NCBI GenBank assembly: GCA_012960245.1
Contig: DUBO01000036.1
Location: 21,686 to 85,685, forward strand
Direction of reading: 5' to 3'
Source of the DNA: Candidatus Binatota bacterium
GTDB taxonomy: Bacteria > Desulfobacterota > Binatia > UBA1149
DNA length: 64,000 nt
The translations under genes and the position numbers were made by a program. The notes beneath the pieces are model-generated. The model was not told the DNA's origin. It did not search any database and saw only the letters and a program-made list of their open reading frames with translations. This document shows, piece by piece, positions 50,328 to 59,637 of this stretch (position 1 is its first letter; each line of letters starts with the position of its first letter).

Positions 50328-51761
50328 ATGACCCCGAATTCGCGTACTTTACCCCCCGTTTTTTTAGCTGCTGCCCTGGCCCTTGCCGGGCTGTCGGCGG
50401 GCTGCGGTTCCGGGGGCTCTTTGAACGCGCCCGCCAGTCCCGGCGCTGAGATCGTTCCGGCTTCCTATCTCGTGGACGTTGGAGGCCGCTACCAGCTAGA
50501 CGCGAGCGGCTCGACTGATCCGGTGGGCGGCGGTCTTACTTACTCCTGGCGCTTGTTTGCACCCACTGGAAGCGCGGCCGTGCTCGAGGACCACTGCGAG
50601 GACAACCCGTTAGAGATCTGTACGTCCAACGATGATGATGTATGCAGTGATGGGCAGGGCTTCTGCGCTAGTGATGACGATTGCGCGGAAGACGCTACCT
50701 GCCTCTTTAACACCGGTAGCGTTTCGTCTGAGTGCACGACAGGCATGTGCCGGGTCGGAGAGGGCGACGAGGGGGCTAACGCATCTTTCGTGGCTGATCT
50801 CGCCGGCAGCTACGAGGTCAGACTGGTAACCTTCACCACCAAAGGCGGTACCGACATCGAAGTGGCGCATCTTGAGACCTTTCCTTCATTGTACGTTGTG
50901 GGTTCGCTGGCTGGCTTCGGTGGCACCGAGGGCGCGGCCCTTACTGTAATCGACGACCCCGATGTCTTCGCCCCCGATGCGACCAGGGGCGCCGCTAACC
51001 CTGTGACTGGAAACCTGTTGTTGCTCGACAGGATACTTGGCAAGATCCGCGAGTTTTCGGCGGTGGACGGAAGCGCGATCGGAAGCTTCGGTGAAACCGA
51101 CATCCAGCTTACTGACCCCGTTGATCTTGCTTTCAGTGAAACCGGCGAACTCTACGTCGTCGAAGGCGACGGAGTGGTCAGCGTTTTTAACGCCGCCAAT
51201 GGACTGCTCGTGTCGGTATTCGGCGACGTGACTTCGGGCGTCGAAGAAGTCGTCAATATTGCTATTTCACCCTTGACCGGGGAGCTGCTGGCTGTAGACG
51301 GGCGGGCCGGGGAGCCTGCACGGCGTTACAGTGCCAGTGGTTTTCTAGGGGACCTGGGCGAGACCGCCGTGGCCGGAAGGCTGGTGGACATCGCTTTTGC
51401 GGGAGGGTTGCCGGGTTCGCTCTTCCTGGCCGACGCCACCGGGAGCCTCTACCGTTGCGCAGCCGACGGCAGCTCCTGCGCGGTTTCGGCCGCTGCCGAC
51501 GGTTTGCTGGCCGGTGGTGGCCCCTCGGCGGTCGCGGGCAATCCCAGTTACGCGTTCTCGGCGGCCTCAAGTGCCGCGGTGCTGCTGGCCGACGCCGTTA
51601 ACGGCTGGGTGGTGGCGTGTAACGAAGCCGCGACCAGCTGCCAGGTTTTTGGTGACACTGACACACTGATCTCCGACTTCAACGATCTCTTTTATGCTCC
51701 GCCTGAAACACCGACGACGACTTCGACCTCCAGCACTACGACTACACTCACCGGTGGCTGA
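50328..51761 (+). CDS. Cys-rich lipoprotein with PKD-like domain and beta-propeller-like repeats
   Basis: 477 residues. Lipoprotein signal (VFLAAALALAGLSAGCGSG). A PKD-like fold follows (GGRYQLDASGSTDPVGGGLTYSWRLF), interrupted by a Cys-rich insert (CTSNDDDVCSDGQGFCASDD, DCAEDATC). Residues 180-450 hold NHL-like six-bladed repeats (NPVTGNLLLLDRILGKIREFSAVDG, LAFSETGELYVVEGDGVVSVFNAANG). Ends in a Thr/Ser-rich tail PTTTSTSSTTTTLTGG. Probably surface-anchored; ligand unknown. dgt follows after 15 bases. Confidence 0.82.
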   Translation: MTPNSRTLPPVFLAAALALAGLSAGCGSGGSLNAPASPGAEIVPASYLVDVGGRYQLDASGSTDPVGGGLTYSWRLFAPTGSAAVLEDHCEDNPLEICTSNDDDVCSDGQGFCASDDDCAEDATCLFNTGSVSSECTTGMCRVGEGDEGANASFVADLAGSYEVRLVTFTTKGGTDIEVAHLETFPSLYVVGSLAGFGGTEGAALTVIDDPDVFAPDATRGAANPVTGNLLLLDRILGKIREFSAVDGSAIGSFGETDIQLTDPVDLAFSETGELYVVEGDGVVSVFNAANGLLVSVFGDVTSGVEEVVNIAISPLTGELLAVDGRAGEPARRYSASGFLGDLGETAVAGRLVDIAFAGGLPGSLFLADATGSLYRCAADGSSCAVSAAADGLLAGGGPSAVAGNPSYAFSAASSAAVLLADAVNGWVVACNEAATSCQVFGDTDTLISDFNDLFYAPPETPTTTSTSSTTTTLTGG

Positions 51762-51776
51762 GGATAGCTTCCGACG

Positions 51777-52928
51777 GTGAGAGACAGGGCCTGCTTCGAA
51801 GAGAATGAACGCAGGGACCTCGCGCCCTATGCCATGGCCTCAGCCGACAGCCGAGGTCGCGAATACCCCGAAGAAGAGCACCGATTCAGGCTGGCTTTTC
51901 AGCGCGACCGCGACCGCATCATTCACTCTACGGCCTTCAGGCGACTGGAGTACAAGACCCAGGTCTTCGTAAACCACGAGGGCGATTATTACCGTACACG
52001 CCTGACTCACACACTGGAAACGGCCCAGATAACGCGCACCGTCGCCCGCGCCATGGGACTGAACCAGGATCTCGCAGAGGCCGTCGCGCTGGCTCACGAT
52101 CTTGGGCACACACCATTCGGGCACGCCGGTGAACACGCCATGGCCGAGCTCATGAAGGAGCACGGCGGCTTTGAGCATAACGCGCAGAGCCTGCGCATAG
52201 TCGAGAAGCTCGAAGAGCGTTACCCCGGTTTCCCCGGCCTCAATCTTTCCTACGAGGTCAGGGAGGGCATCCTCAAGCACTCCACCTGGTACGATCGGCC
52301 GCGGGTGTCGTCGTACAACCCAGGGGAGCAACCACCGATAGAGGCCCAGATCGTCGATTTTGCCGACGAGATTGCCTACAACTGCCACGACATCGATGAT
52401 GGACTGCAGTCGGGCATGCTGGCCCTCGAAGACCTGGCCGACGTAGATCTCTGGGCGGGCCACTACGAGGCCGTGCAGGCTGCCTACGCGGGCGAATCGG
52501 CCCAGGTGCTGCGTTACCAGGCCGTCAAGCGCCTGTTGGACGAGATGGTCGCCGATCTATTGGCTTACCTGGACAAGCAGCTTGCCGACAACGGCGTAAA
52601 GGACATGACTGACGTGCGCACCGCGGGAAAGCGCCTGGCCGGCTTCAGCGAGGACATGAACAGCCGCACGGCGGATCTCAAGCAACGCCTCATGCTTCGG
52701 CTCTACCAGCACCAGCGCGTGCGTCGCATGGGCGCCAAGGCCGGAAGGGTCATGCGGGGCCTTTTCGAGGCCTACTTGCAGGAGCCTTACCAGATGCCGC
52801 CACACGTGGTGCAGCGCGGCGACAAAATGCCCATGGCCAGGGTCATTGCCGACTATATCGCAGGCATGACGGATCGCTTTGCCCTCGAGGAATACGCCAA
52901 GCTTTACGACCCCTGGGAGTCCGTCTGA
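51777..52928 (+). CDS. dgt: Deoxyguanosinetriphosphate triphosphohydrolase-like protein
   Basis: HD-domain enzyme splitting dGTP/dNTPs into nucleoside and triphosphate. 383 residues with GTG start. Key motifs: FRRLEYKTQVFVNHEGDYYRTRLTHTLETAQ (first His), AVALAHDLGHTPFGHAGE (HD metal site), NPGEQPPIEAQIVDFADEIAYNCHD. The length matches the shorter bacterial dGTPase-like group. An upstream convergent gene is absent; a 302-base spacer with a hairpin follows. Confidence 0.93.
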   Translation: MRDRACFEENERRDLAPYAMASADSRGREYPEEEHRFRLAFQRDRDRIIHSTAFRRLEYKTQVFVNHEGDYYRTRLTHTLETAQITRTVARAMGLNQDLAEAVALAHDLGHTPFGHAGEHAMAELMKEHGGFEHNAQSLRIVEKLEERYPGFPGLNLSYEVREGILKHSTWYDRPRVSSYNPGEQPPIEAQIVDFADEIAYNCHDIDDGLQSGMLALEDLADVDLWAGHYEAVQAAYAGESAQVLRYQAVKRLLDEMVADLLAYLDKQLADNGVKDMTDVRTAGKRLAGFSEDMNSRTADLKQRLMLRLYQHQRVRRMGAKAGRVMRGLFEAYLQEPYQMPPHVVQRGDKMPMARVIADYIAGMTDRFALEEYAKLYDPWESV

Positions 52929-53230
52929 GCTTCCGGCTTGTTGGCGATCCTGCTCTCCCCAGCAATCGCCGTTCGTCGCTGGGTTTACATAATATATCTT
53001 ATCGGACGCAACGGCCTTTGATTGGGTGCGTGGATCCCGGCCTGCCCCGGCTCTGTTGAGGAGTGAAATGCTCCGCTCGCCCCCTCTTTGGTGGCGCGCA
53101 ATCGGGCTCGTTCGGCCTTCACGGACGGCGCGCCCGCGGGGATCGCGCAGGTGGCCTGTTCGCTGCCGAACTGAACGTAGAAAAGCTCCTGATATCGGAG
53201 ACTTAAGTGGTCGCCTGTGGGTGCCGGCCT
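52929..53230. other. 302-base spacer without a supported gene
   Basis: Contains a hairpin just after dgt (52943-52970: GGCGAT, bulge CC, TGCT, loop CTCCCC, AGCA, ATCGCC), probably its terminator, and an AT-rich island TACATAATATATCTTATC (52986-53003) with promoter-like hexamers on both strands but no -35 match. The remaining bases show no reading frame I can support; an unannotated small RNA cannot be excluded. Confidence 0.4.
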
Positions 53231-53893
53231 TTAGTTGGCGAGCGACTGCTGGCGCCTGGAGAGCTCGTCGGCGTCTGACAGCCCCGGAAAGTGCTCCAGC
53301 AACGATTCTATGGCCTCGAGGGCCACGCTGCTGTCCTCTCCAGCGTCGGCAACGCGCAGCCTGGCACGCAGGGCCGGCTCACGGTACGGGGCGTCTATGC
53401 GCGCGGCCATTTCGAGGGCTTTATCGGCCTGGCTGTTGTCACCGGCGGCCTCTGCCGCGGCCGCTTGGCCCACCAGGGCTATCTGCCGGAGGTAAGGCGT
53501 GCGCGCTGCGCTGGCAAACGACGCGTAGTGTCCTGCCGCCTGCTCAAAGCGGCCCTCGTTGTAAGCCAGGCGCGCCGCGTAAAGGCTCGCGAGGTCACCG
53601 TAGGGTCGATTGCCGTCGACCGTCAGCTGGTCGAGGACGATGGCCGCGGTGGCAAAGCTTTCGGAACGAATAGCGTCGGTGGCCCGTACAAAGGCAGCCG
53701 CGTCGCTTTCTTCAAGGCTGGTACGCCAGGAACTGAAGGCGGCGCCGGCTACGAAGACCAGGGCCACGCCACCCACTACGGCTGCTACCCGGGTGTGGTT
53801 ATTCTGCGCGTACTCCAGGGCCTTGCCGAAGGCGGTAAAGAACTTGTCCGGAGCCTTGAGGTCCTTACGATTAAAAGATGCGTCCGCGGCCAT
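53231..53893 (-). CDS. YfgM-like membrane-anchored TPR protein
   Basis: 220 residues. One N-terminal membrane helix (VAAVVGGVALVFVAGAAFSSW) with a short cytoplasmic head, then TPR-like alpha pairs (LASLYAARLAYNEGRFEQAAGHYASFA, LRQIALVGQAAAAEAAGDNSQADKALEMAA). Resembles the YfgM/TPR_21 family, which in E. coli works with SecYEG and PpiD. It lies downstream of a DUF151 gene with 75 bases between; partners PpiD, BamB and Der are not adjacent. Confidence 0.78.
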   Translation of the reverse strand: MAADASFNRKDLKAPDKFFTAFGKALEYAQNNHTRVAAVVGGVALVFVAGAAFSSWRTSLEESDAAAFVRATDAIRSESFATAAIVLDQLTVDGNRPYGDLASLYAARLAYNEGRFEQAAGHYASFASAARTPYLRQIALVGQAAAAEAAGDNSQADKALEMAARIDAPYREPALRARLRVADAGEDSSVALEAIESLLEHFPGLSDADELSRRQQSLAN

Positions 53894-53968
53894 TTGAGCT
53901 ACCCCTCTATATTTGCCGGTTTCGCCGCTCTCGCCCGGCTGGCGGGCATCGCGGCGGTCGCCGGGTGC

Positions 53969-54499
53969 TTACATCTTGTACTTGAAGTCATCCGGGTCGA
54001 GGTTTTCGAGTATATCGACCCATTGGTCTGGTGAAACGTCCGAGAGGTCCCTTTCGCCTTCGAGCGCTACCGGCTCTTCCTGGCCCGATCGCGAAGCCTC
54101 GGTGGCTTCTATCACCCCGTCAGCCACGTAAATGGGAGTGCCCGTGCGCAGTGCCAGCGATATGGCATCACTGGGACGCGCGTCGAGGGTCAACTGCTGC
54201 CCCGCAGCCTTGAGCTTGATGACGGCAAAAAAGGTTCCGTCCCTGATCTCGGTGACTTCTATGCGTTCGACGCTGGCGCCCAGCTTCTCGATGGCGACGC
54301 AGAGGAGATCGTGGGTCATGGGCCGGGTCATCTTGACGCCCTCGAGCTCGGTCGCCATCGAGGTCGCCTCCAGCTGGCCTATCCAGATCGGCAGGTTCAG
54401 AGCGCCCCCCTCATCTCGAAGGATGACGATGGGGGTCTTGGTGACCGGGTCCAGGGCCAGGCCACCAACAGACATACGAACAAAACCGTCGGCACTCAT
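53969..54499 (-). CDS. Bifunctional nuclease family protein (DUF151)
   Basis: 176 residues. Family core: VGGLALDPVTKTPIVILRDEGGALNLPIWIGQLEATSMATELEGV, RPMTHDLLCVAIEKLGA and LDARPSDAISLALRTGTPIYV. Known relatives bind or cleave nucleic acids, with plant and bacterial members in stress responses. The acidic C-terminal tail ends DQWVDILENLDPDDFKYKM, a common feature of the family. Downstream of the MoxR-VWA pair. Confidence 0.9.
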   Translation of the reverse strand: MSADGFVRMSVGGLALDPVTKTPIVILRDEGGALNLPIWIGQLEATSMATELEGVKMTRPMTHDLLCVAIEKLGASVERIEVTEIRDGTFFAVIKLKAAGQQLTLDARPSDAISLALRTGTPIYVADGVIEATEASRSGQEEPVALEGERDLSDVSPDQWVDILENLDPDDFKYKM

Positions 54500-54568
54500 T
54501 CCACTGCGATTGTGTCCCCGGGGACAGCGTTCGTCAACCGCCGCAATTCAGAACGCTTGTTCGACCGC

Positions 54569-55975
54569 TCAGGTTGTGGCCAGCAGATCCACGACCTTGT
54601 AGAGCTGCCTCAGGTTTCGACACTCCTCCACTACGTCGCAGTGGACCGCATAGACCTGCATTTCACTGTCGCCAAAGCCCCAGGTAGAGCGGTTTTCCGG
54701 GTTCAGCCATATAACGCGTCGGGCCCGTTGCTGTATGTCTCTTAGAGCCCAGTCGTTGGCAGCGTTGTAGTTGTTTCGCGCATCGCCGAGGACGATGACG
54801 GTGGTGCGGCCGTCGATCGTATCGAGCTGGTCGCGGTGAAACTGGCTGAACGCGCGTCCGAAGTTAGAGTGCGCGTAGACGTTTACCACGTCGCCGGTGA
54901 TGGCCTGTTGGATGGCCGACTGGATCTCGTTTTCGGCAAAAAGGCGGGTGACTTCACCCATGTCGGCAACGAAGACAAAGCTGCGCACTCTCGAGTACAT
55001 GTCCTGCAAAGAGTGCACGAACTGGAGCATAAAGCGCGAGACGGTTCGTACCGAATCCGATATGTCGCACAGCACCACGACGCTGGGCCGCTCTCTTTTC
55101 CTGCGGTCGTAACGAACCCGAAACGGTATACCGCCGAATTCCATCGATTGGCGTAGCGTCGACTTAACGTCGAGGCGACCGCGCTTGGCCCGCTTGTACC
55201 GCAGGGCCAGCAGGTTGCGCAAGCGCCTGGCAAGGACGGCCACGGCGTCGCGCATCTCCCTGATCTCGGTGGGCGAGAGATAGTAGAAACTCTTATCGAG
55301 CAGTCGGTCTTTTTCTTTGGGTGCCGCTTCCTCGCTGCTGTCGTAGCGACCCTGCAGTTTGACCAGGGACTTTAGCATCTCGCCAAGCTGCTTTACCCTC
55401 TCGTTGAAAAGCTGGCGGATCTGGTCGAGTTCCCCCTCTTGGTTTCCAGCCGCTTCCCCGGCTTCGAGCAAACGCTCGAGCTCCTGCGACAGGCCCCCGA
55501 GGCCCAGGGCCTTGGCCGCTGCGCGCACGGCGCCCTGCTGGGAAGACGGGCTCTTCGGCGCCGGCACCTTGCCCGAGTCCGCCAGCTCCCTGAGGATCTT
55601 TTCGAGCGCGGCCTGGTCGTTGAGCAGCAGTGCCCTGGCCAACGGGGAAATCTCGTCTCCAAGCGAATCCAACAGTTCCTCGATACGATCGAGCAGCTCC
55701 TGGTACTCGGCTGGATTGGCTGGTGCGGTGTCGTTTTCGTCGAGACCAGCGGCCAATCGGCCCATGCCTGAGAAAAAATCGTCGAAGAGCCCGTCGAATA
55801 CCGGGACGTCTACCGGGCGCTTGACCATTGCCGTCCGCAGGGCTGATTTGAAGGTGTCGCGGTCAGCCAAGCCCGTGACCAAGCTGGCCTCTACCGAGTC
55901 CAGGGTTTCGGCTGTGGACACGCGTATGCCGTTTCGCCTGAGTATGGCGACGAACTGGAGGACTCGGTTGATCAC
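54569..55975 (-). CDS. VWA domain-containing CoxE-like protein
   Basis: 468 residues. Helical, charged N-terminal half; the C-terminal half is the VWA/CoxE domain with MIDAS motif VVLCDISDSVRTVSRFML, TVIVLGDARNNYN and RRVIWLNPENRSTWGFGDSEM. Forms a chaperone-like pair with MoxR AAA+ ATPases that insert metals or mature enzymes. The partner MoxR gene is nine bases upstream. No CoxL/M/S (CO dehydrogenase) genes are present, so the client is unknown. Confidence 0.92.
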   Translation of the reverse strand: MINRVLQFVAILRRNGIRVSTAETLDSVEASLVTGLADRDTFKSALRTAMVKRPVDVPVFDGLFDDFFSGMGRLAAGLDENDTAPANPAEYQELLDRIEELLDSLGDEISPLARALLLNDQAALEKILRELADSGKVPAPKSPSSQQGAVRAAAKALGLGGLSQELERLLEAGEAAGNQEGELDQIRQLFNERVKQLGEMLKSLVKLQGRYDSSEEAAPKEKDRLLDKSFYYLSPTEIREMRDAVAVLARRLRNLLALRYKRAKRGRLDVKSTLRQSMEFGGIPFRVRYDRRKRERPSVVVLCDISDSVRTVSRFMLQFVHSLQDMYSRVRSFVFVADMGEVTRLFAENEIQSAIQQAITGDVVNVYAHSNFGRAFSQFHRDQLDTIDGRTTVIVLGDARNNYNAANDWALRDIQQRARRVIWLNPENRSTWGFGDSEMQVYAVHCDVVEECRNLRQLYKVVDLLATT

Positions 55976-55984
55976 CCGACCGGA

Positions 55985-57004
55985 CTAGTGGAGCTGCCCG
56001 CCGTTCGCGTCGCTGTCCTGTTTGCCGGCTTCCTGGTCGTCTTGGGAGTCGGCTTCGGTTTTGTTGAGGGCTTCGAGCTTTTTGTTGGCGTAGGCTTTCA
56101 GCTCCTTCTCGCCTTTCCTCAGGTCTCCCTCGTACTTGAGCACCACCGACAGCGTCTCGTGCGCGGCGTCCTGGTCGAGTTCCGATACGTTCATGAGCAC
56201 AAGCGCTCTCGCCCAATCAAGCGTTTCGGAGATGCTCGGTGCTTTTTTCAGGTCGAGGTTGCGCATTGACTGCACCATTCCTGTGATCTCGGCTGCGAGT
56301 CCTGCCTCTGCCTCGGGGACCTTTACCCTGAGTATCTCGCGCTCGAGTTCCTCGGTGGGGAAATCAATGTAGAGGTGCAAGCAACGACGCTTGAGCGCGT
56401 CGGACATCTCGCGGGCGTTGTTGCTGGTGAGGATCACCATCGGGATGGTTTTGGCCTTGATCGTGCCGATTTCGGGAATGGTTACCTGGAATTCGCTGAG
56501 AATCTCGAGCAGGAAAGCCTCGAACTCCGCGTCGGCCTTGTCTATCTCGTCGATGAGGAGCACGCTGGGCTCACTTGATTCAATGGCCTGCAACAAGGGC
56601 CTCGCGAGAATAAAACGCTCCGAGAAAAACACATCGTCCTCGGCGGTCAGCTTGTCCACTGCCTCGGCAAGGGTCGAGGTGCCCTCGGTCACGTTCTGGA
56701 TTTTGTCTTTGAGAATCTGGGTATAAAGCAGCTGCTTGGCGTACTCCCACTCGTACAGGGCCTTGGCTTCGTCGAGGCCTTCGTAGCATTGCATGCGGAT
56801 CAGGTTGGCCGAGGTCGCAGCTGCTATTACCTTGGCGAGTTCGGTTTTACCTACACCTGCTGGTCCCTCTACGAGTACCGGTTTGCCCAACCTGGTGGCG
56901 AGGAATACGACGGTCGCTATGTTGCGGCTGCAGATGTAGCTCTGTCCGGACAGCCGCGTTGAGACGTCATCTATGCTTTTAAATGGAACGAATTCAGTGC
57001 TCAC
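55985..57004 (-). CDS. MoxR-family AAA+ ATPase
   Basis: 339 residues. Walker A VEGPAGVGKTELAKVIA, Walker B SVLLIDEIDKADAEFEAFLLEIL, sensor 1 VILTSNNAREMSDALKRRCLHLYIDFP. C-terminal charged tail (LNKTEADSQDDQEAGKQDSDANG) is longer than usual. Forms the ATPase partner of the CoxE-like VWA protein that follows; together they act as a maturation chaperone. Divergent from an NRDE gene; the 75-base gap probably holds both promoters. Confidence 0.95.
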   Translation of the reverse strand: MSTEFVPFKSIDDVSTRLSGQSYICSRNIATVVFLATRLGKPVLVEGPAGVGKTELAKVIAAATSANLIRMQCYEGLDEAKALYEWEYAKQLLYTQILKDKIQNVTEGTSTLAEAVDKLTAEDDVFFSERFILARPLLQAIESSEPSVLLIDEIDKADAEFEAFLLEILSEFQVTIPEIGTIKAKTIPMVILTSNNAREMSDALKRRCLHLYIDFPTEELEREILRVKVPEAEAGLAAEITGMVQSMRNLDLKKAPSISETLDWARALVLMNVSELDQDAAHETLSVVLKYEGDLRKGEKELKAYANKKLEALNKTEADSQDDQEAGKQDSDANGGQLH

Positions 57005-57079
57005 TCGAGGGTCTCCCGGCCGTAGAAGCTGCGGCTCCCCAAGGCTAACATCCCGGGTGCGTTAAGCCAACGAAGCTCC

Positions 57080-57859
57080 GTGTGCATACTTGCTATCTAC
57101 AACCGCGTATCTGATCGCTGGCCGCTGGTCATCGCGGCCAATCGAGATGAGTTCCTCGATCGGCCCAGTCTCGGGCCGGCTCGGTTGGAGGGACACCCGG
57201 CTGTTACGGCAGGACTCGACCTGCTGGCGGGCGGTACCTGGTTGGGGGCCCGCGAAGATGGATACCCCCTTTCGGCCGCGTTGCTCAATCGTCGGCAGGC
57301 TGGAGCCGACAGCCCCGCTCCCCCGGGCAAATACAGCCGCGGCGCATTGTGTCTGGGAGCGCTCGATTGCGGCAACTCCGGGCTGCTGAGTACTTACCTT
57401 GATGGGGTAGAAGGATGCGACTACGGACCCTTTTTTCTGCTGACAGCCGATTCATCGGGGGCCAAGGTGCTTGACGATGGCGGCCACAGCCAGGAGCTCG
57501 CTGCAGGCGTTACCGTCATCACTAACCTGGGTGTCGACCCGCCTGATTGCGTACGTCACGCCGGCGCCCTGCCCCGCTTCCGGGCACTGCTGCCGCTGCT
57601 CGAATCAAGCCTGGAACTGGAAGAAATAGTCGAAGCGCTCGCCGTCGTGTTGTCAGACCACGAATTGCCTGCCGATGCCCAGGACCAAGGCTCTCTGGCC
57701 GGGGTCTGCGTGCACGCCGGCGACTACGGTACGCGCTCTGCCAGTATCCTGGCGAGGGACGAGCGAGGTCGGCTGTACTACTTCCACGCGGATGGGCCGC
57801 CCTGCCGCACAGGGTTCGACAGGATCACTCCTCGGCCAGTTCAAGCGAGTACCAGTTGA
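57080..57859 (+). CDS. NRDE (TANGO2) family protein
   Basis: 259 residues, GTG start. Starts MCILAIYNRV with Cys2, then VIAANRDEFLDRPS (the NRDE motif) and LDLLAGGTWLGAREDGYPLSAALLNRR, typical of the family, which has an Ntn-hydrolase-like fold. Eukaryotic TANGO2 has been linked to haem and lipid homeostasis; the bacterial role is not settled. 35-base convergent overlap with pgsA. Confidence 0.9.
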   Translation: MCILAIYNRVSDRWPLVIAANRDEFLDRPSLGPARLEGHPAVTAGLDLLAGGTWLGAREDGYPLSAALLNRRQAGADSPAPPGKYSRGALCLGALDCGNSGLLSTYLDGVEGCDYGPFFLLTADSSGAKVLDDGGHSQELAAGVTVITNLGVDPPDCVRHAGALPRFRALLPLLESSLELEEIVEALAVVLSDHELPADAQDQGSLAGVCVHAGDYGTRSASILARDERGRLYYFHADGPPCRTGFDRITPRPVQASTS

Positions 57860-58379
57860 GCCCCTGCCGTACATAGTCGATACCCGATCCGGCCGTGGCC
57901 ACGCCGGTGGCGACAAAGCAGACCATGAAGAGCTCGGAGCCTATAGCCATCCAACCGGCGAGGTTGAGCAGCACCAGGCTCACCAGTAATAGCTGCGTGA
58001 AGGTAGTCACCTTGCCGGCAAAGGAGGGAGCCATCGGTATCGAGTGGCCAACGAGCACGGCAGAAAAGATAAAACCGCCCAGGATTATCGCGTCCCTGAC
58101 GACGACCAGTATCATCAGCCACATCGGCACCCAACCGAGTATGCCCAGCACGAGAAAGGAGCTGACCAGCAGGAGCTTGTCGGCCAGAGGGTCGAGGTGC
58201 GCGCCGAGGTCCGTTTTTGAATCGGTAAGCCGTGCTACCGCACCGTCGAGTCCATCGGTGGCGCCGGCGGCCAGGAAAATCCACATGGCGGCCTCGTAGT
58301 TGTCCTCCACCATCATCGCGAGGAAGATGGGTACCGCGATAATGCGAAGTAAGGTCAGGGTGTTGGGGATGTTAATCAT
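57825..58379 (-). CDS. pgsA: CDP-diacylglycerol--glycerol-3-phosphate 3-phosphatidyltransferase-like protein
   Basis: 184 residues from the ATG reading [22 protein letters not shown]. The CDP-alcohol phosphatidyltransferase signature is complete: [27 protein letters not shown]. Five or so helices. Makes phosphatidylglycerophosphate in the inner membrane. Its start lies 8 bases inside the end of hflX. Other CDP-alcohol transferases (cardiolipin-like) cannot be excluded, but the IPNxLTxLRI start is PgsA-like. Confidence 0.88.
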   Translation of the reverse strand: MINIPNTLTLLRIIAVPIFLAMMVEDNYEAAMWIFLAAGATDGLDGAVARLTDSKTDLGAHLDPLADKLLLVSSFLVLGILGWVPMWLMILVVVRDAIILGGFIFSAVLVGHSIPMAPSFAGKVTTFTQLLLVSLVLLNLAGWMAIGSELFMVCFVATGVATAGSGIDYVRQGLNWYSLELAEE

Positions 58380-59637
58380 CGTCAGGATCCACCAGCTTCG
58401 CCTCGCTGGAGTCAACCCGGGCACGCAGTTGGCCGACTTTACGGGAGTGGATGCGAGCTTCTATCCAGGAGCTACCCCCGTCGAGTTCCTTTTCGTTTAA
58501 CACACGGGAGTTGCGGTACAACCAGGCTCGCAATTCTCCTTCGCCGGCGGGAATTTCCATGCAGACGGTCTGTTCGTCGACCGTTAACAGTTTTTCGATC
58601 CGAGCGAGCAATTGGTCGAGCCCCTCCTCACTGCGAGCTGAGACAGCGACGGCCCCGGCCGGCGCCGTCGCGGCAGCCGGGAGGTCAGCTTTGTTGTATA
58701 CGTCCAGGGCCGGTACGTGGCCGGCTCCGATCTCGCTGATTATGGAGAGAACGTGTTCGTGGCGGACCCCAAGCTGGCTCGAAGCGCTATCTGTGACGTG
58801 CAGGAGGAGGTCGGCTCGTCTCACCTGCTCGAGTGTGCCCTTGAACGCTTCTATGAGCTCGTGGGGGAGCTTGGCCACGAAGCCGACCGTGTCCACGAGC
58901 ATGATCGAGCCCCCGGCTGGCAGTACGACCCCGCGCACGGTGGAATCCAGTGTCGCAAACATGCGCGGTGCCACCAGCGCGTCGGCGCCCGCTAAAGCAT
59001 TCATCAGCGAGGATTTTCCCGCGTTTGTGTAGCCCACTAGGGCGACCGTGGGGTAAGGCACGGCTTCGCGTTCACGGCTGTTCAGCCGACGGGTCCGGTC
59101 GATGGTGGCCAGTTTGCCCTTGAGCGTGGAGATGCGGTTCTGCACCTGGCGTCGATCAACCTCCAGCTGTGTTTCGCCGGGACCCTTGAAACCTATGCCC
59201 CCCTTGATTCGAGACAGGTGGGTCCACTGGTTGGTCAACCGCGGCAGCAGGTATTGCAGCTGGGCCAGCTCAACCTGGATTTTGCCCGCACGCGTGGCAG
59301 CTCTGCTCGCGAAGATATCGAGTATGAGCTGGCTACGGTCGATGATCTTGCTGCCCGGTATGGCTTTTTCGAGGTTGCGCCGTTGTGCGGGCCCGAGCGG
59401 ATCGTCAAAGATCACCAGGTCGGCCTCTACTTCCAGCGTGAGCGCTGCGAGTTCTTCTACCTTGCCCTTGCCCAGCAGTGTTGCTGCGCTAACCCGGCGC
59501 AGGTGTTGCGAGAGTCTACCGGCTACTTCGATGCCTGCAGCGGCGGCCAACATCGCCAACTCGTCGAGGCTGGCGCTGTCGGCGGCTTTTTCAGTAGACG
59601 CCCGTACAAGGACGGCCTTCTCGGCCGTCTCGCTCAA
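58372..59637 (-). CDS. hflX: GTPase HflX
   Basis: 421 residues. N-terminal HflX domain ([66 protein letters not shown]), a glycine-rich [17 protein letters not shown] linker, and the G domain ([15 protein letters not shown]1, [12 protein letters not shown]3, NKAD G4). Splits stalled ribosomes in other bacteria. The TTG start overlaps the dnaE stop (TTGA), so it may be translated by reinitiation. The stop lies 8 bases into pgsA. Confidence 0.95.
   Translation of the reverse strand: MSETAEKAVLVRASTEKAADSASLDELAMLAAAAGIEVAGRLSQHLRRVSAATLLGKGKVEELAALTLEVEADLVIFDDPLGPAQRRNLEKAIPGSKIIDRSQLILDIFASRAATRAGKIQVELAQLQYLLPRLTNQWTHLSRIKGGIGFKGPGETQLEVDRRQVQNRISTLKGKLATIDRTRRLNSREREAVPYPTVALVGYTNAGKSSLMNALAGADALVAPRMFATLDSTVRGVVLPAGGSIMLVDTVGFVAKLPHELIEAFKGTLEQVRRADLLLHVTDSASSQLGVRHEHVLSIISEIGAGHVPALDVYNKADLPAAATAPAGAVAVSARSEEGLDQLLARIEKLLTVDEQTVCMEIPAGEGELRAWLYRNSRVLNEKELDGGSSWIEARIHSRKVGQLRARVDSSEAKLVDPDDD

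Noticed and set aside
53026..53673. 215-codon plus-strand frame across the dgt/YfgM spacer
   Set aside because: Mostly antisense to the YfgM-like gene, Arg/Trp/Pro-rich, with no ribosome site or domain.
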